Source of the DNA: Gordius sp. MW1
Taxonomy: Eukaryota; Nematomorpha; Gordioida; Gordea; Gordiidae
DNA: 64,000 nt
NCBI GenBank assembly: GCA_964036665.1
Contig: OZ038531.1
Span: 14,260,168 to 14,324,167 of the forward strand
Direction of reading: 5' to 3'
Shown here: piece after piece, positions 45,941-61,155 of the stretch
How the letters are laid out: the number at the start of each line of letters is the position of its first letter
Position numbering within the stretch: the stretch's first letter is position 1
Notes under the pieces: model-generated
The model's input: the letters and a program-made list of their open reading frames with translations, nothing else
Told to the model about the DNA's origin: nothing
Databases searched by the model: none
Position numbers and translations under genes: made by a program

Positions 45941-48900
45941 TAACATTAAAACGTTGTCTTTTGTCAAAATGAGAGTTTTCGCTGCTTAAATTCTTTTCGG
46001 GAGTCAATCGAGGATAATAGGATTCTCAAATTGGCTTGCTTCTATATATCTTTTCTACCTTTTTCACATAAAAGAATAAAAAATATTTTTTTTCTTAGAA
46101 ATTTTTCACATTTTTTTTTCGACCGTATTCATCCGATGAAAGTTGTCGTTTTCAGACGTGATTTCCATGATAAGTAAAAATTTATCAGAATCAGAAAACT
46201 ATTTCTTTCAAATCATGATCGCATAGAGCAGTTTTCAAAAATTAAACAATCATGCTGAGATACAACCAACTAATCGCAACAATAAAACGTTGTCTTTTGT
46301 CAAAATGAGAGTTTTCGCTGCTTAAAAGTTCTTTTCGGGAGTCAACCGAGGATAATAGGATTCTCAAATTGGCTTTCTTCTATATATTTTTTCAAGCTCT
46401 TTCACATAAAATAAAAAAAAATATATTTTTTAGAAAATTTCACATTTTTTTGTTTCAACCGTATACATCCGATGAAAGTTGTCGTTTTTAGACGTGATTT
46501 TCATGATAAAGGTAAAAATATATCAGAATCAGAAAACTATTTCATAAAATCATGATCGCATAGAGTAGGTTTCAAAAATTAGCCTCACGTTGCGATAAAA
46601 GCAACTAATCGCAACATTAAAACGTTGTCTTTTGTCAAAATGAGAGTTTTCGCTGCTTAAATTCTTTTCGGGAGTCAATCGAGGATAATAGGATTCTCAA
46701 ATTGGCTTGCTTCTATATATCTTTTCCAGATTTTTCACATAAAAGAATAAAAAAATATTTTTTTTAGAAAATTTTTCACATTTTTTTTGCGACCGTATTC
46801 ATCCGATGAAAGTTGTCGTTTTCAGACGTGATTTCCATGATAAGTAAAAATTTATCAGAATCAGAAAACTATTTCTTTAAAATCATGATCGCATAGAGCA
46901 GTTTTCAAAACATAAACACTCACGCTGCGATACAACCAACTAATCGCAACAATCAAACGTTGTCTTTTGTCAAAATGAGAGTTTTCGCTGCTTAAAAGAT
47001 TTTCTCTGGAGTTAATCGAGGATAATACGATTCTCAAATTAACTTACTTTTATATATTTTATCAAGCTCTTTCACTTGAAAAGCTTGAAAAAAATTTTTT
47101 TTTCTTAGATAATTTTCACATTTTTTTGTTTTAACCGTATTCATCCGATGAAAGTTGTCGTTTTAAGACGTGATTTCCATGATAAAAAGTAAAAATTTAC
47201 CAGAAACAGAAAACTATTTCTTTAAAATCATGATCGCATAGAGTATGTTTCAAAAATTAGCCTCACGTTGCGATACAAGCAACTAATCGTAACATTAAAA
47301 CGTTGTCTTTTGTCAAAATGAGAGTTTTCGCTGCTTAAATTCTTTTCGGGAGTCAATCGAGGATAATAGGATTCTCAAATTGGCTTGCTTCTATATATCT
47401 TTTCAAGCTTTTCCACATAAAAGAATAAAAAATATTTTTTTTCTTAGAAAATTTTTCACATTTTTTTTCGACCGTATTCATCTGATGAAAGTTGTCGTTT
47501 TCAGACGTGATTTCCATGATAAGTAAAAATTTATCAGAATCAGAAAACTATTTCTTTCAAATCATGATCGCATAGAGCAGTTTTCAAAAATTAAACACTC
47601 ATGCTGCGATACAACCAACTAATCGCAACAATAAAACGTTGTCTTTTGTCAAAATGAGAGTTTTCGCTGCTTAAAAGTTCTTTTCGGGAGTCAACCGAGG
47701 ATAATAGGATTCTCAAATTGGCTTTCTTCTATATATTTTTTCAAGCTCTTTCACATAAAATAACAAAAAAAAATATTTTTTAGAAAATTTCACATTTTTT
47801 TGTTTCAACCGTATACATCCGATGAAAGTTGTCGTTTTTAGACGTGATTTCCATGATAAAGGTAAAAATTTATCAGAATCAGAAAACTATTTCATAAAAT
47901 CATGATCGCATAGAGTAGGTTTCAAAAATTAGCCTCACGTTGCGATACAAGCAACTAATCGCAACATTAAAACGTTGTCTTTTGTCAAAATGAGAGTTTT
48001 CGCTGCTTAAATTCTTTTCGGGAGTCAATCGAGGATAATAGGATTCTCAAATTGGCTTGCTTCTATATATCTTTTCCAGATTTTTCACATAAAAGAATAA
48101 AAAAATATTTTTTTTTAGAAAATTTTTCACATTTTTTTTGCGACCGTATTCATCCGATGAAAGTTGTCGTTTTCAGACGTGATTTCCATGATAAGTAAAA
48201 ATTTATCAGAATCAGAAACTATTTCTTTAAAATCATGATCGCATAGAGCAGTTTTCAAAAATTAAGCACTCACGTTGCGATACAACTAACTAATCGCCAC
48301 AATAAAACGTTGTCTTTTGTCAAAATGATAGTTCTCGCAGCTTAAAACCTCTTTTCGGAAATCAAACGAGGATAATAGGATTCTCAAATTGGCTTACTTT
48401 TATATATTTTTTCATGCTCTTTCACATAGAATCGAAAAAAATAAATATTTTTGCCTCAAAATTTTTCACATATTTTTCTTTGAACCGTATTCATCCGATG
48501 AAAGTTGTCGTTTTCAGACGTGGTTTCTATGATCCCAAGTAAAAATTTATCAGAATCTAAAAGCTATTACTTTGAAATCATGATCGCATAGAGCAGTTTT
48601 CAAAAATTAAGCACTCACGTTGCGATACAACAAACTAATCGCCACAATAAAACGTTGTTCTTTTGTCAAAATGATAGTTCTCGCAGCTTAAAACCTCTTT
48701 TCGGAAGTCAAGCGAGGATAATAGGATTCTCAAATTGGCTTACTTTTACATATTTTTTCATGCTCTTTCACATAGAATCGAAAAAAATAAATATTTTTTC
48801 CTAAAAATTTTTCACATATTTTTCTTTGAACCGTATTCATTCGATGAAAGTTGTCGTTTTCAGACGTGGTTTTTATGATCCCAAGTAAAAATTTATCAGA

Positions 48901-50982
48901 ATCTAAAAACTATTACTTTGAAATCATGATCGCATAGAGCAGTTTTCAAAAATTAAGCACTCACGTTGCGACAGAAAAACTAATCGCAACAATAAAACGT
49001 TGTCTTTTGTCAAAATGATAGTTCTCGCAGCTTAAAACCTCTTTTCGGAAGTCAAGCGAGGATAATAGGATTCTCAAATTGGCTTACTTTTACATATTTT
49101 TTCATGCTCTTTCACATAGAATCGAAAAAAATAAATATTTTTACCTCAAAATTTTTCACATATTTTTCTTTGAACCATATTCATCCGATGAAAGTTGTCG
49201 GTTTTAGACGTGGTTTCTATGATCCCAAGTAAAAATTTATCAGAATCTAAAAATTATTACTTTGAAATCATGATCGCATAGAGCAGTTTTCAAAAATTAA
49301 GCACTCACGTTGCGACAGAAAAACTAATCGCAACAATAAAACGTTGTCTTTTGTCAAAATGATAGTTCTCGCAGCTTAAAACCTCTTTTCGGAAATCAAT
49401 CGAGGATAATAGGATTCTCAAATTGGCTTACTTTTATATATTTTTTCATGCTCTTTCAAATGGAATCGAAAAAAATAAATATTTTTACCTCAAAATTTTT
49501 CACATATTTTTCTTTGAACCGTATTCATCCGATGAAAGTTGTCGTTTTCAGACGTGGTTTCTATGATCCCAAGTAAAAATTTATCAGAATCTAAAAACTA
49601 TTACTTTGAAATCATGATCGCATAGAGCAGTTTTCAAAAATTAAGCACTCACGTTGCGATACAACAAACTAATCGCAACAATAAAACGTTGTCTTTTGTC
49701 AAAATGATAGTTCTCGCAGCTTAAAACCTCTTTTCGGAAATCAAACGAGGATAATAGGATTCTCAAATTGGCTTACTTTTATATATTTTTTCATGCTCTT
49801 TCACATAGAATCGAAAAAAACAAATATTTTTGCCTCAAAATTTTTCACATATTTTTCTTTGAACCGTATTCATCCGATGAAAGTTGTCGTTTTCAGCCGT
49901 GGTTTCTATGATCCCAAGTAAAAATTTATCAGAATCTAAAAGCTATTACTTTGAAATCATGATCGCATAGAGCAGTTTTCAAAAATTAAGCACTCACGTT
50001 GCGATACAACAAACTAATCGCCACAATAAAACGTTGTCTTTTGTCAAAATGATAGTTCTCGCAGCTTAAAACCTCTTTTCGGAAGTCAAGCGAGGATAAT
50101 AGGATTCTCAAATTGGCTTACTTTTACATATTTTTTCATGCTCTTTCACATAGAATCGAAAAAAATAAATATTTTTACCTCAAAATTTTTCACATATTTT
50201 TCTTTGAACCGTATTCATCCGATGAAAGTTGTCGTTTTCAGACGTGGTTTTTATGATCCCAAGTAAAAATTTATCAGAATCTAAAAACTATTACTTTGAA
50301 ATCATGATCGCATAGAGTTTTCAAAAATTAAGCACTCACGTTGCGACAGAAAAACTAATCGCAACAATAAAACTATGTCTTTTGTCAAAATGATAGTTCT
50401 CGCAGCTTAAAACCTCTTTTCGGAAGTCAAGCGAGGATAATAGGATTCTCAAATTGGCTTACTTTTACATATTTTTTCATGCTCTTTCACATAGAATCGA
50501 AAAAAATAAATATTTTTACCTCAAAATTTTTCACATATTTTTCTTTGAACCGTATTCATCCGATGAAAGTTGTCGGTTTTAGACGTGGTTTCTATGATCC
50601 CAAGTAAAAATTTATCAGAATCTAAAAATTATTACTTTGAAATCATGATCTCATAGAGCAGTTTTCAAAAATTAAGCACTCACGTTGCGACAGAAAAACT
50701 AATCGCAACAATAAAACGTTGTCTTTTGTCAAAATGATAGTTCTCGCAGCTTAAAACCTCTTTTCGCAAATCAATCGAGGATAATAGGATTCTCAAATTG
50801 GCTTCCTTTTATATATTTTTTCATGCTCTTTCAAATGGAATCGAATAAAATAAATATTTTTACCTCAAAATTTTTCACATATTTTTCTTTGAACCGTATT
50901 CATCCGATGAAAGTTGTCGTTTTCAGACGTGGTTTCTATGATCCCAAGTAAAAATTTATCAGAATCTAAAAACTATTACTTT
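40812..50982 (+). repeat. First copy of a 10173-bp tandem duplication
   Basis: This B-plus-C segment recurs at an exact offset of 10173 bp. Examples are the single-monomer deletion ATCAGAAACT at 48211 and 58384 and the private TTCTTCCG variant at 44099 and 54272. It overlaps the second copy of the 9456-bp duplication, so it happened after that event. Confidence 0.92.
48240..50982 (+). repeat. Class C satellite block, eight monomers of about 344 bp
   Basis: Class C monomers carry GACGTGGTTTCTATGATCCC, ATAGAATCGAAAAAAATAAA, CTTTGAACCGTATTC and GATAGTTCTCGCAGC in place of the class B equivalents. Landmark spacings near the left end are 346, 344 and 344 bp. The block is entered from class B within one monomer near 48230, and left abruptly near 50980. 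Confidence 0.9.
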
Positions 50983-53900
50983 CAAATCATGATCGCATAG
51001 AGCAGTTTTCAAAAATTAAACACTCATGCTGCGATACAACCAACTAATCGCAACAATAAAACGTTGTCTTTTGTCAAAATGAGAGTTTTCGCTGCTTAAA
51101 AGTTCTTTTCGGGAGTCAACCGAGGATAATAGGACTCTCAAATTGGCTTTCTTCTATATATTTTTTCAAGCTCTTTCACATAAAATAACAAAAAAATATA
51201 TTTTTTAGAAAATTTCACATTTTTTTGTTTCAAACGTATACATCCGATGAAAGTTGTCGTTTTTAGACGTGATTTCCATGATAAAGGTAAAAATATATCA
51301 GAATCAGAAAACTATTTCATAAAATCATGATCGCATAGAGTAGGTTTCAAAAATTAGCCTCACGTTGCGATACAAGAACCTAATCGCAACATTAAAACGT
51401 TGTCTTTTGTCAAAATGAGAGTTTTCGCTGCTTAAATTCTTTTCGGGAGTCAATCGAGGATAATAGGATTCTCAAATTGGCTTGCTTCTATATATCTTTT
51501 CCAGATTTTTCACATAAAAGAATAAAAAAATATTTTTTTTAGAAAATTTTTCACATTTTTTTTGCGACCGTATTCATCCGATGAAAGTTGTCGTTTTCAG
51601 ACGTGATTTCCATGATAAGTAAAAATTTATCAGAATCAGAAAACTATTTCTTTAAAATCATGATCGCATAGAGCAGTTTTCAAAACATAAACACTCACGC
51701 TGCGATACAACCAACTAATCGCAACAATCAAACGTTGTCTTTTGTCAAAATGAGAGTTTTCGCTGCTTAAAAGTTTTTCTTTGGAGTTAATCGAGGATAA
51801 TACGATTCTCAAATTAACTTACTTTTATATATTTTATCAAGCTCTTTCACTTAAAAAGCTTTAAAAAAAAATTTTTTTTCTTAGATAATTTTCACATTTT
51901 TTTGTTTTAACCGTATTCATCCGATGAAAGTTGTCGTTTTAAGACGTGATTTCCATGATAAAAAGTAAAAATTTACCAGAAACAGAAAACTATTTCTTTA
52001 AAATCATGATCGCATAGAGTATGTTTGAAAATTAGCCTCACGTTGCGATACAAGCAACTAATCGTAACATTAAAACGTTGTCTTTTGTCAAAATGAGAGT
52101 TTTCGCTACTTAAATTCTTTTCGGGAGTCAATCGAGGATAATAGGATTCTCAAATTGGCTTGCTTCTATATATCTTTTCAAGCTTTTTCACATAAAAGAA
52201 TAAAAAATATTTTTTTTCTTAGAAAATTTTTAACATTTTTTTTTGACCGTATTCATCCGATGAAAGTTGTCGTTTTCAGACGTGATTTCCATGATAAGTA
52301 AAAATTTATCAGAATCAGAAAACTATTTCTTTCAAATCATGATCGCATAGAGCAGTTTTCAAAAATTAAACACTCATGCTGCGATACAACCAACTAATCG
52401 CAACAATAAAACGTTGTCTTTTGTCAAAATGAGAGTTTTCGCTGCTTAAAAGTTCTTTTCGGGAGTCAACCGAGGATAATAGGATTCTCAAATTGGCTTT
52501 CTTCTATATATTTTTTCAAGCTCTTTCACATAAAATAACAAAAAAATATATTTTTTAGAAAATTTCACATTTTTTTGTTTCAACCGTATACCTCCGATGA
52601 AAGTTGTCGTTTTTAGACGTGATTTCCATGATAAAGGTAAAAATTTATCAGAATCAGAAAACTATTTCATAAAATCATGATCGCATAGAGTAGGTTTCAA
52701 AAATTAGCCTCACGTTGCGATACAAGCAACTAATCGCAACATTAAAACGTTGTCTTTTGTCAAAATGAGAGTTTTCGCTGCTTAAATTCTTTTCGGGAGT
52801 CAATCGAGGATAATAGGATTCTCATATTGGCTTGCTTCTATATATCTTTTCCAGATTTTTCACATAAAAGAATAAAAAAATATTTTTTTTAGAAAATTTT
52901 ACACATTTTTTTTGCGACCGTATTCATCCGATGAAAGTTGTCGTTTTCAGACGTGATTTCCATGATAAGTAAAAATTTATCAGAATCAGAAAACTATTTC
53001 ATTAAAATCATGATCGCATAGAGCAGTTTTCAAAACATAAACACTCACGCTGCGATACAACCAACTAATCGCAACAATCAAACGTTGTCTTTTGTCAAAA
53101 TGAGAGTTTTCGCTGCTTAAAAGTTTTTCTCTGGAGTTAATCGAGGATAATACGATTCTCAAATTAACTTACTTTTATATATTTTATCAAGCTCTTTCAC
53201 TTGAAAAGCTTGAAAAAAAAATTTTTTTTCTTAGATAATTTTCACATTTTTTTGTTTTAACCGTATTCATCCGATGAAAGTTGTCGTTTTAAGACGTGAT
53301 TTCCATGATAAAAAGTAAAAATTTACCAGAAACAGAAAACTATTTCTAAAATCATGATCGCATAGAGTATGTTTCAAAAATTAGCCTCACGTTGCGATAC
53401 AAGCAACTAATCGTAACATTAAAACGTTGTCTTTTGTCAAAATGAGAGTTTTCGCTGCTTAAATTCTTTTCGGGAGTCAATCGAGGATAATAGGATTCTC
53501 AAATTGGCTTGCTTCTATATATCTTTTCTACCTTTTTCACATAAAAGAATAAAAAATATTTTTTTTCTTAGAAAATTTTTCACATTTTTTTTTCGACCGT
53601 ATTCATCCGATGAAAGTTGTCGTTTTCAGACGTGATTTCCATGATAAGTAAAAATTTATCAGAATCAGAAAACTATTTCTTTCAAATCATGATCGCATAG
53701 AGCAGTTTTCAAAAATTAAACAATCATGCTGAGATACAACCAACTAATCGCAACAATAAAACGTTGTCTTTTGTCAAAATGAGAGTTTTCGCTGCTTAAA
53801 AGTTCTTTTCGGGAGTCAACCGAGGATAATAGGATTCTCAAATTGGCTTTCTTCTATATATTTTTTCAAGCTCTTTCACATAAAATAACAAAAAAATATA

Positions 53901-56900
53901 TTTTTTAGAAAATTTCACATTTTTTTGTTTCAACCGTATACATCCGATGAAAGTTGTCGTTTTTAGACGTGATTTTCATGATAAAGGTAAAAATATATCA
54001 GAATCAGAAAACTATTTCATAAAATCATGATCGCATAGAGTAGGTTTCAAAAATTAGCCTCACGTTGCGATAAAAGCAACTAATCGCAACATTAAAACGT
54101 TGTCTTTTGTCAAAATGAGAGTTTTCGCTGCTTAAATTCTTTTCGGGAGTCAATCGAGGATAATAGGATTCTCAAATTGGCTTGCTTCTATATATCTTTT
54201 CCAGATTTTTCACATAAAAGAATAAAAAAATATTTTTTTTAGAAAATTTTTCACATTTTTTTTGCGACCGTATTCTTCCGATGAAAGTTGTCGTTTTCAG
54301 ACGTGATTTCCATGATAAGTAAAAATTTATCAGAATCAGAAAACTATTTCTTTAAAATCATGATCGCATAGAGCAGTTTTCAAAACATAAACACTCACGC
54401 TGCGATACAACCAACTAATCGCAACAATCAAACGTTGTCTTTTGTCAAAATGAGAGTTTTCGCTGCTTAAAAGATTTTCTCTGGAGTTAATCGAGGATAA
54501 TACGATTCTCAAATTAACTTACTTTTATATATTTTATCAAGCTCTTTCACTTGAAAAGCTTGAAAAAAAATTTTTTTTCTTAGATAATTTTCACATTTTT
54601 TTGTTTTAACCGTATTCATCCGATGAAAGTTGTCGTTTTAAGACGTGATTTCCATGATAAAAAGTAAAAATTTACCAGAAACAGAAAACTATTTCTTTAA
54701 AATCATGATCGCATAGAGTATGTTTCAAAAATTAGCCTCACGTTGCGATACAAGCAACTAATCGTAACATTAAAACGTTGTCTTTTGTCAAAATGAGAGT
54801 TTTCGCTGCTTAAATTCTTTTCGGGAGTCAATCGAGGATAATAGGATTCTCAAATTGGCTTGCTTCTATATATCTTTTCAAGCTTTTCCACATAAAAGAT
54901 TAAAAAATATTTTTTTTCTTAGAAAATTTTTCACATTTTTTTTCGACCGTATTCATCTGATGAAAGTTGTCGTTTTCAGACGTGATTTCCATGATAAGTA
55001 AAAATTTATCAGAATCAGAAAACTATTTCTTTCAAATCATGATCGCATAGAGCAGTTTTCAAAAATTAAACACTCATGCTGCGATACAACCAACTAATCG
55101 CAACAATAAAACGTTGTCTTTTGTCAAAATGAGAGTTTTCGCTGCTTAAAAGTTCTTTTCGGGAGTCAACCGAGGATAATAGGATTCTCAAATTGGCTTT
55201 CTTCTATATATTTTTTCAAGCTCTTTCACATAAAATAACAAAAAAAAATATTTTTTAGAAAATTTCACATTTTTTTGTTTCAACCGTATACATCCGATGA
55301 AAGTTGTCGTTTTTAGACGTGATTTCCATGATAAAGGTAAAAATTTATCAGAATCAGAAAACTATTTCATAAAATCATGATCGCATAGAGTAGGTTTCAA
55401 AAATTAGCCTCACGTTGCGATACAAGCAACTAATCGCAACATTAAAACGTTGTCTTTTGTCAAAATGAGAGTTTTCGCTGCTTAAATTCTTTTCGGGAGT
55501 CAATCGAGGATAATAGGATTCTCATATTGGCTTGCTTCTATATATCTTTTCCAGATTTTTCACATAAAAGAATAAAAAAATATTTTTTTTAGAAAATTTT
55601 ACACATTTTTTTTGCGACCGTATTCATCCGATGAAAGTTGTCGTTTTCAGACGTGATTTCCATGATAAGTAAAAATTTATCAGAATCAGAAAACTATTTC
55701 ATTAAAATCATGATCGCATAGAGCAGTTTTCAAAACATAAACACTCACGCTGCGATACAACCAACTAATCGCAACAATCAAACGTTGTCTTTTGTCAAAA
55801 TGAGAGTTTTCGCTGCTTAAAAGTTTTTCTCTGGAGTTAATCGAGGATAATACGATTCTCAAATTAACTTACTTTTATATATTTTATCAAGCTCTTTCAC
55901 TTGAAAAGCTTGAAAAAAAAATTTTTTTTCTTAGATAATTTTCACATTTTTATGTTTTAACCGTATTCATCCGATGAAAGTTGTCGTTTTAAGACGTGAT
56001 TTCCATGATAAAAAGTAAAAATTTACCAGAAACAGAAAACTATTTCTAAAATCATGATCGCATAGAGTATGTTTCAAAAATTAGCCTCACGTTGCGATAC
56101 AAGCAACTAATCGTAACATTAAAACGTTGTCTTTTGTCAAAATGAGAGTTTTCGCTGCTTAAATTCTTTTCGGGAGTCAATCGAGGATAATAGGATTCTC
56201 AAATTGGCTTGCTTCTATATATCTTTTCTACCTTTTTCACATAAAAGAATAAAAAATATTTTTTTTCTTAGAAATTTTTCACATTTTTTTTTCGACCGTA
56301 TTCATCCGATGAAAGTTGTCGTTTTCAGACGTGATTTCCATGATAAGTAAAAATTTATCAGAATCAGAAAACTATTTCTTTCAAATCATGATCGCATAGA
56401 GCAGTTTTCAAAAATTAAACAATCATGCTGAGATACAACCAACTAATCGCAACAATAAAACGTTGTCTTTTGTCAAAATGAGAGTTTTCGCTGCTTAAAA
56501 GTTCTTTTCGGGAGTCAACCGAGGATAATAGGATTCTCAAATTGGCTTTCTTCTATATATTTTTTCAAGCTCTTTCACATAAAATAAAAAAAAATATATT
56601 TTTTAGAAAATTTCACATTTTTTTGTTTCAACCGTATACATCCGATGAAAGTTGTCGTTTTTAGACGTGATTTTCATGATAAAGGTAAAAATATATCAGA
56701 ATCAGAAAACTATTTCATAAAATCATGATCGCATAGAGTAGGTTTCAAAAATTAGCCTCACGTTGCGATAAAAGCAACTAATCGCAACATTAAAACGTTG
56801 TCTTTTGTCAAAATGAGAGTTTTCGCTGCTTAAATTCTTTTCGGGAGTCAATCGAGGATAATAGGATTCTCAAATTGGCTTGCTTCTATATATCTTTTCC

Positions 56901-59900
56901 AGATTTTTCACATAAAAGAATAAAAAAATATTTTTTTTAGAAAATTTTTCACATTTTTTTTGCGACCGTATTCATCCGATGAAAGTTGTCGTTTTCAGAC
57001 GTGATTTCCATGATAAGTAAAAATTTATCAGAATCAGAAAACTATTTCTTTAAAATCATGATCGCATAGAGCAGTTTTCAAAACATAAACACTCACGCTG
57101 CGATACAACCAACTAATCGCAACAATCAAACGTTGTCTTTTGTCAAAATGAGAGTTTTCGCTGCTTAAAAGATTTTCTCTGGAGTTAATCGAGGATAATA
57201 CGATTCTCAAATTAACTTACTTTTATATATTTTATCAAGCTCTTTCACTTGAAAAGCTTGAAAAAAATTTTTTTTTCTTAGATAATTTTCACATTTTTTT
57301 GTTTTAACCGTATTCATCCGATGAAAGTTGTCGTTTTAAGACGTGATTTCCATGATAAAAAGTAAAAATTTACCAGAAACAGAAAACTATTTCTTTAAAA
57401 TCATGATCGCATAGAGTATGTTTCAAAAATTAGCCTCACGTTGCGATACAAGCAACTAATCGTAACATTAAAACGTTGTCTTTTGTCAAAATGAGAGTTT
57501 TCGCTGCTTAAATTCTTTTCGGGAGTCAATCGAGGATAATAGGATTCTCAAATTGGCTTGCTTCTATATATCTTTTCAAGCTTTTCCACATAAAAGAATA
57601 AAAAATATTTTTTTTCTTAGAAAATTTTTCACATTTTTTTTCGACCGTATTCATCTGATGAAAGTTGTCGTTTTCAGACGTGATTTCCATGATAAGTAAA
57701 AATTTATCAGAATCAGAAAACTATTTCTTTCAAATCATGATCGCATAGAGCAGTTTTCAAAAATTAAACACTCATGCTGCGATACAACCAACTAATCGCA
57801 ACAATAAAACGTTGTCTTTTGTCAAAATGAGAGTTTTCGCTGCTTAAAAGTTCTTTTCGGGAGTCAACCGAGGATAATAGGATTCTCAAATTGGCTTTCT
57901 TCTATATATTTTTTCAAGCTCTTTCACATAAAATAACAAAAAAAAATATTTTTTAGAAAATTTCACATTTTTTTGTTTCAACCGTATACATCCGATGAAA
58001 GTTGTCGTTTTTAGACGTGATTTCCATGATAAAGGTAAAAATTTATCAGAATCAGAAAACTATTTCATAAAATCATGATCGCATAGAGTAGGTTTCAAAA
58101 ATTAGCCTCACGTTGCGATACAAGCAACTAATCGCAACATTAAAACGTTGTCTTTTGTCAAAATGAGAGTTTTCGCTGCTTAAATTCTTTTCGGGAGTCA
58201 ATCGAGGATAATAGGATTCTCAAATTGGCTTGCTTCTATATATCTTTTCCAGATTTTTCACATAAAAGAATAAAAAAATATTTTTTTTTAGAAAATTTTT
58301 CACATTTTTTTTGCGACCGTATTCATCCGATGAAAGTTGTCGTTTTCAGACGTGATTTCCATGATAAGTAAAAATTTATCAGAATCAGAAACTATTTCTT
58401 TAAAATCATGATCGCATAGAGCAGTTTTCAAAAATTAAGCACTCACGTTGCGATACAACTAACTAATCGCCACAATAAAACGTTGTCTTTTGTCAAAATG
58501 ATAGTTCTCGCAGCTTAAAACCTCTTTTCGGAAATCAAACGAGGATAATAGGATTCTCAAATTGGCTTACTTTTATATATTTTTTCATGCTCTTTCACAT
58601 AGAATCGAAAAAAATAAATATTTTTGCCTCAAAATTTTTCACATATTTTTCTTTGAACCGTATTCATCCGATGAAAGTTGTCGTTTTCAGACGTGGTTTC
58701 TATGATCCCAAGTAAAAATTTATCAGAATCTAAAAGCTATTACTTTGAAATCATGATCGCATAGAGCAGTTTTCAAAAATTAAGCACTCACGTTGCGATA
58801 CAACAAACTAATCGCCACAATAAAACGTTGTTCTTTTGTCAAAATGATAGTTCTCGCAGCTTAAAACCTCTTTTCGGAAGTCAAGCGAGGATAATAGGAT
58901 TCTCAAATTGGCTTACTTTTACATATTTTTTCATGCTCTTTCACATAGAATCGAAAAAAATAAATATTTTTTCCTAAAAATTTTTCACATATTTTTCTTT
59001 GAACCGTATTCATTCGATGAAAGTTGTCGTTTTCAGACGTGGTTTTTATGATCCCAAGTAAAAATTTATCAGAATCTAAAAACTATTACTTTGAAATCAT
59101 GATCGCATAGAGCAGTTTTCAAAAATTAAGCACTCACGTTGCGACAGAAAAACTAATCGCAACAATAAAACGTTGTCTTTTGTCAAAATGATAGTTCTCG
59201 CAGCTTAAAACCTCTTTTCGGAAGTCAAGCGAGGATAATAGGATTCTCAAATTGGCTTACTTTTACATATTTTTTCATGCTCTTTCACATAGAATCGAAA
59301 AAAATAAATATTTTTACCTCAAAATTTTTCACATATTTTTCTTTGAACCATATTCATCCGATGAAAGTTGTCGGTTTTAGACGTGGTTTCTATGATCCCA
59401 AGTAAAAATTTATCAGAATCTAAAAATTATTACTTTGAAATCATGATCGCATAGAGCAGTTTTCAAAAATTAAGCACTCACGTTGCGACAGAAAAACTAA
59501 TCGCAACAATAAAACGTTGTCTTTTGTCAAAATGATAGTTCTCGCAGCTTAAAACCTCTTTTCGGAAATCAATCGAGGATAATAGGATTCTCAAATTGGC
59601 TTACTTTTATATATTTTTTCATGCTCTTTCAAATGGAATCGAAAAAAATAAATATTTTTACCTCAAAATTTTTCACATATTTTTCTTTGAACCGTATTCA
59701 TCCGATGAAAGTTGTCGTTTTCAGACGTGGTTTCTATGATCCCAAGTAAAAATTTATCAGAATCTAAAAACTATTACTTTGAAATCATGATCGCATAGAG
59801 CAGTTTTCAAAAATTAAGCACTCACGTTGCGATACAACAAACTAATCGCAACAATAAAACGTTGTCTTTTGTCAAAATGATAGTTCTCGCAGCTTAAAAC

Positions 59901-61155
59901 CTCTTTTCGGAAATCAAACGAGGATAATAGGATTCTCAAATTGGCTTACTTTTATATATTTTTTCATGCTCTTTCACATAGAATCGAAAAAAACAAATAT
60001 TTTTGCCTCAAAATTTTTCACATATTTTTCTTTGAACCGTATTCATCCGATGAAAGTTGTCGTTTTCAGCCGTGGTTTCTATGATCCCAAGTAAAAATTT
60101 ATCAGAATCTAAAAGCTATTACTTTGAAATCATGATCGCATAGAGCAGTTTTCAAAAATTAAGCACTCACGTTGCGATACAACAAACTAATCGCCACAAT
60201 AAAACGTTGTCTTTTGTCAAAATGATAGTTCTCGCAGCTTAAAACCTCTTTTCGGAAGTCAAGCGAGGATAATAGGATTCTCAAATTGGCTTACTTTTAC
60301 ATATTTTTTCATGCTCTTTCACATAGAATCGAAAAAAATAAATATTTTTACCTCAAAATTTTTCACATATTTTTCTTTGAACCGTATTCATCCGATGAAA
60401 GTTGTCGTTTTCAGACGTGGTTTTTATGATCCCAAGTAAAAATTTATCAGAATCTAAAAACTATTACTTTGAAATCATGATCGCATAGAGTTTTCAAAAA
60501 TTAAGCACTCACGTTGCGACAGAAAAACTAATCGCAACAATAAAACTATGTCTTTTGTCAAAATGATAGTTCTCGCAGCTTAAAACCTCTTTTCGGAAGT
60601 CAAGCGAGGATAATAGGATTCTCAAATTGGCTTACTTTTACATATTTTTTCATGCTCTTTCACATAGAATCGAAAAAAATAAATATTTTTACCTCAAAAT
60701 TTTTCACATATTTTTCTTTGAACCGTATTCATCCGATGAAAGTTGTCGGTTTTAGACGTGGTTTCTATGATCCCAAGTAAAAATTTATCAGAATCTAAAA
60801 ATTATTACTTTGAAATCATGATCTCATAGAGCAGTTTTCAAAAATTAAGCACTCACGTTGCGACAGAAAAACTAATCGCAACAATAAAACGTTGTCTTTT
60901 GTCAAAATGATAGTTCTCGCAGCTTAAAACCTCTTTTCGCAAATCAATCGAGGATAATAGGATTCTCAAATTGGCTTCCTTTTATATATTTTTTCATGCT
61001 CTTTCAAATGGAATCGAATAAAATAAATATTTTTACCTCAAAATTTTTCACATATTTTTCTTTGAACCGTATTCATCCGATGAAAGTTGTCGTTTTCAGA
61101 CGTGGTTTCTATGATCCCAAGTAAAAATTTATCAGAATCTAAAAACTATTACTTT
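50983..61155 (+). repeat. Second copy of the 10173-bp duplication
   Basis: The left junction falls in a hybrid monomer at about 50976-50982 that reads ATTACTTT (class C) and then TTTCAAATCATG (class B), as expected from unequal recombination within the shared CTTT. Class C is re-entered near 58413. Confidence 0.92.
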
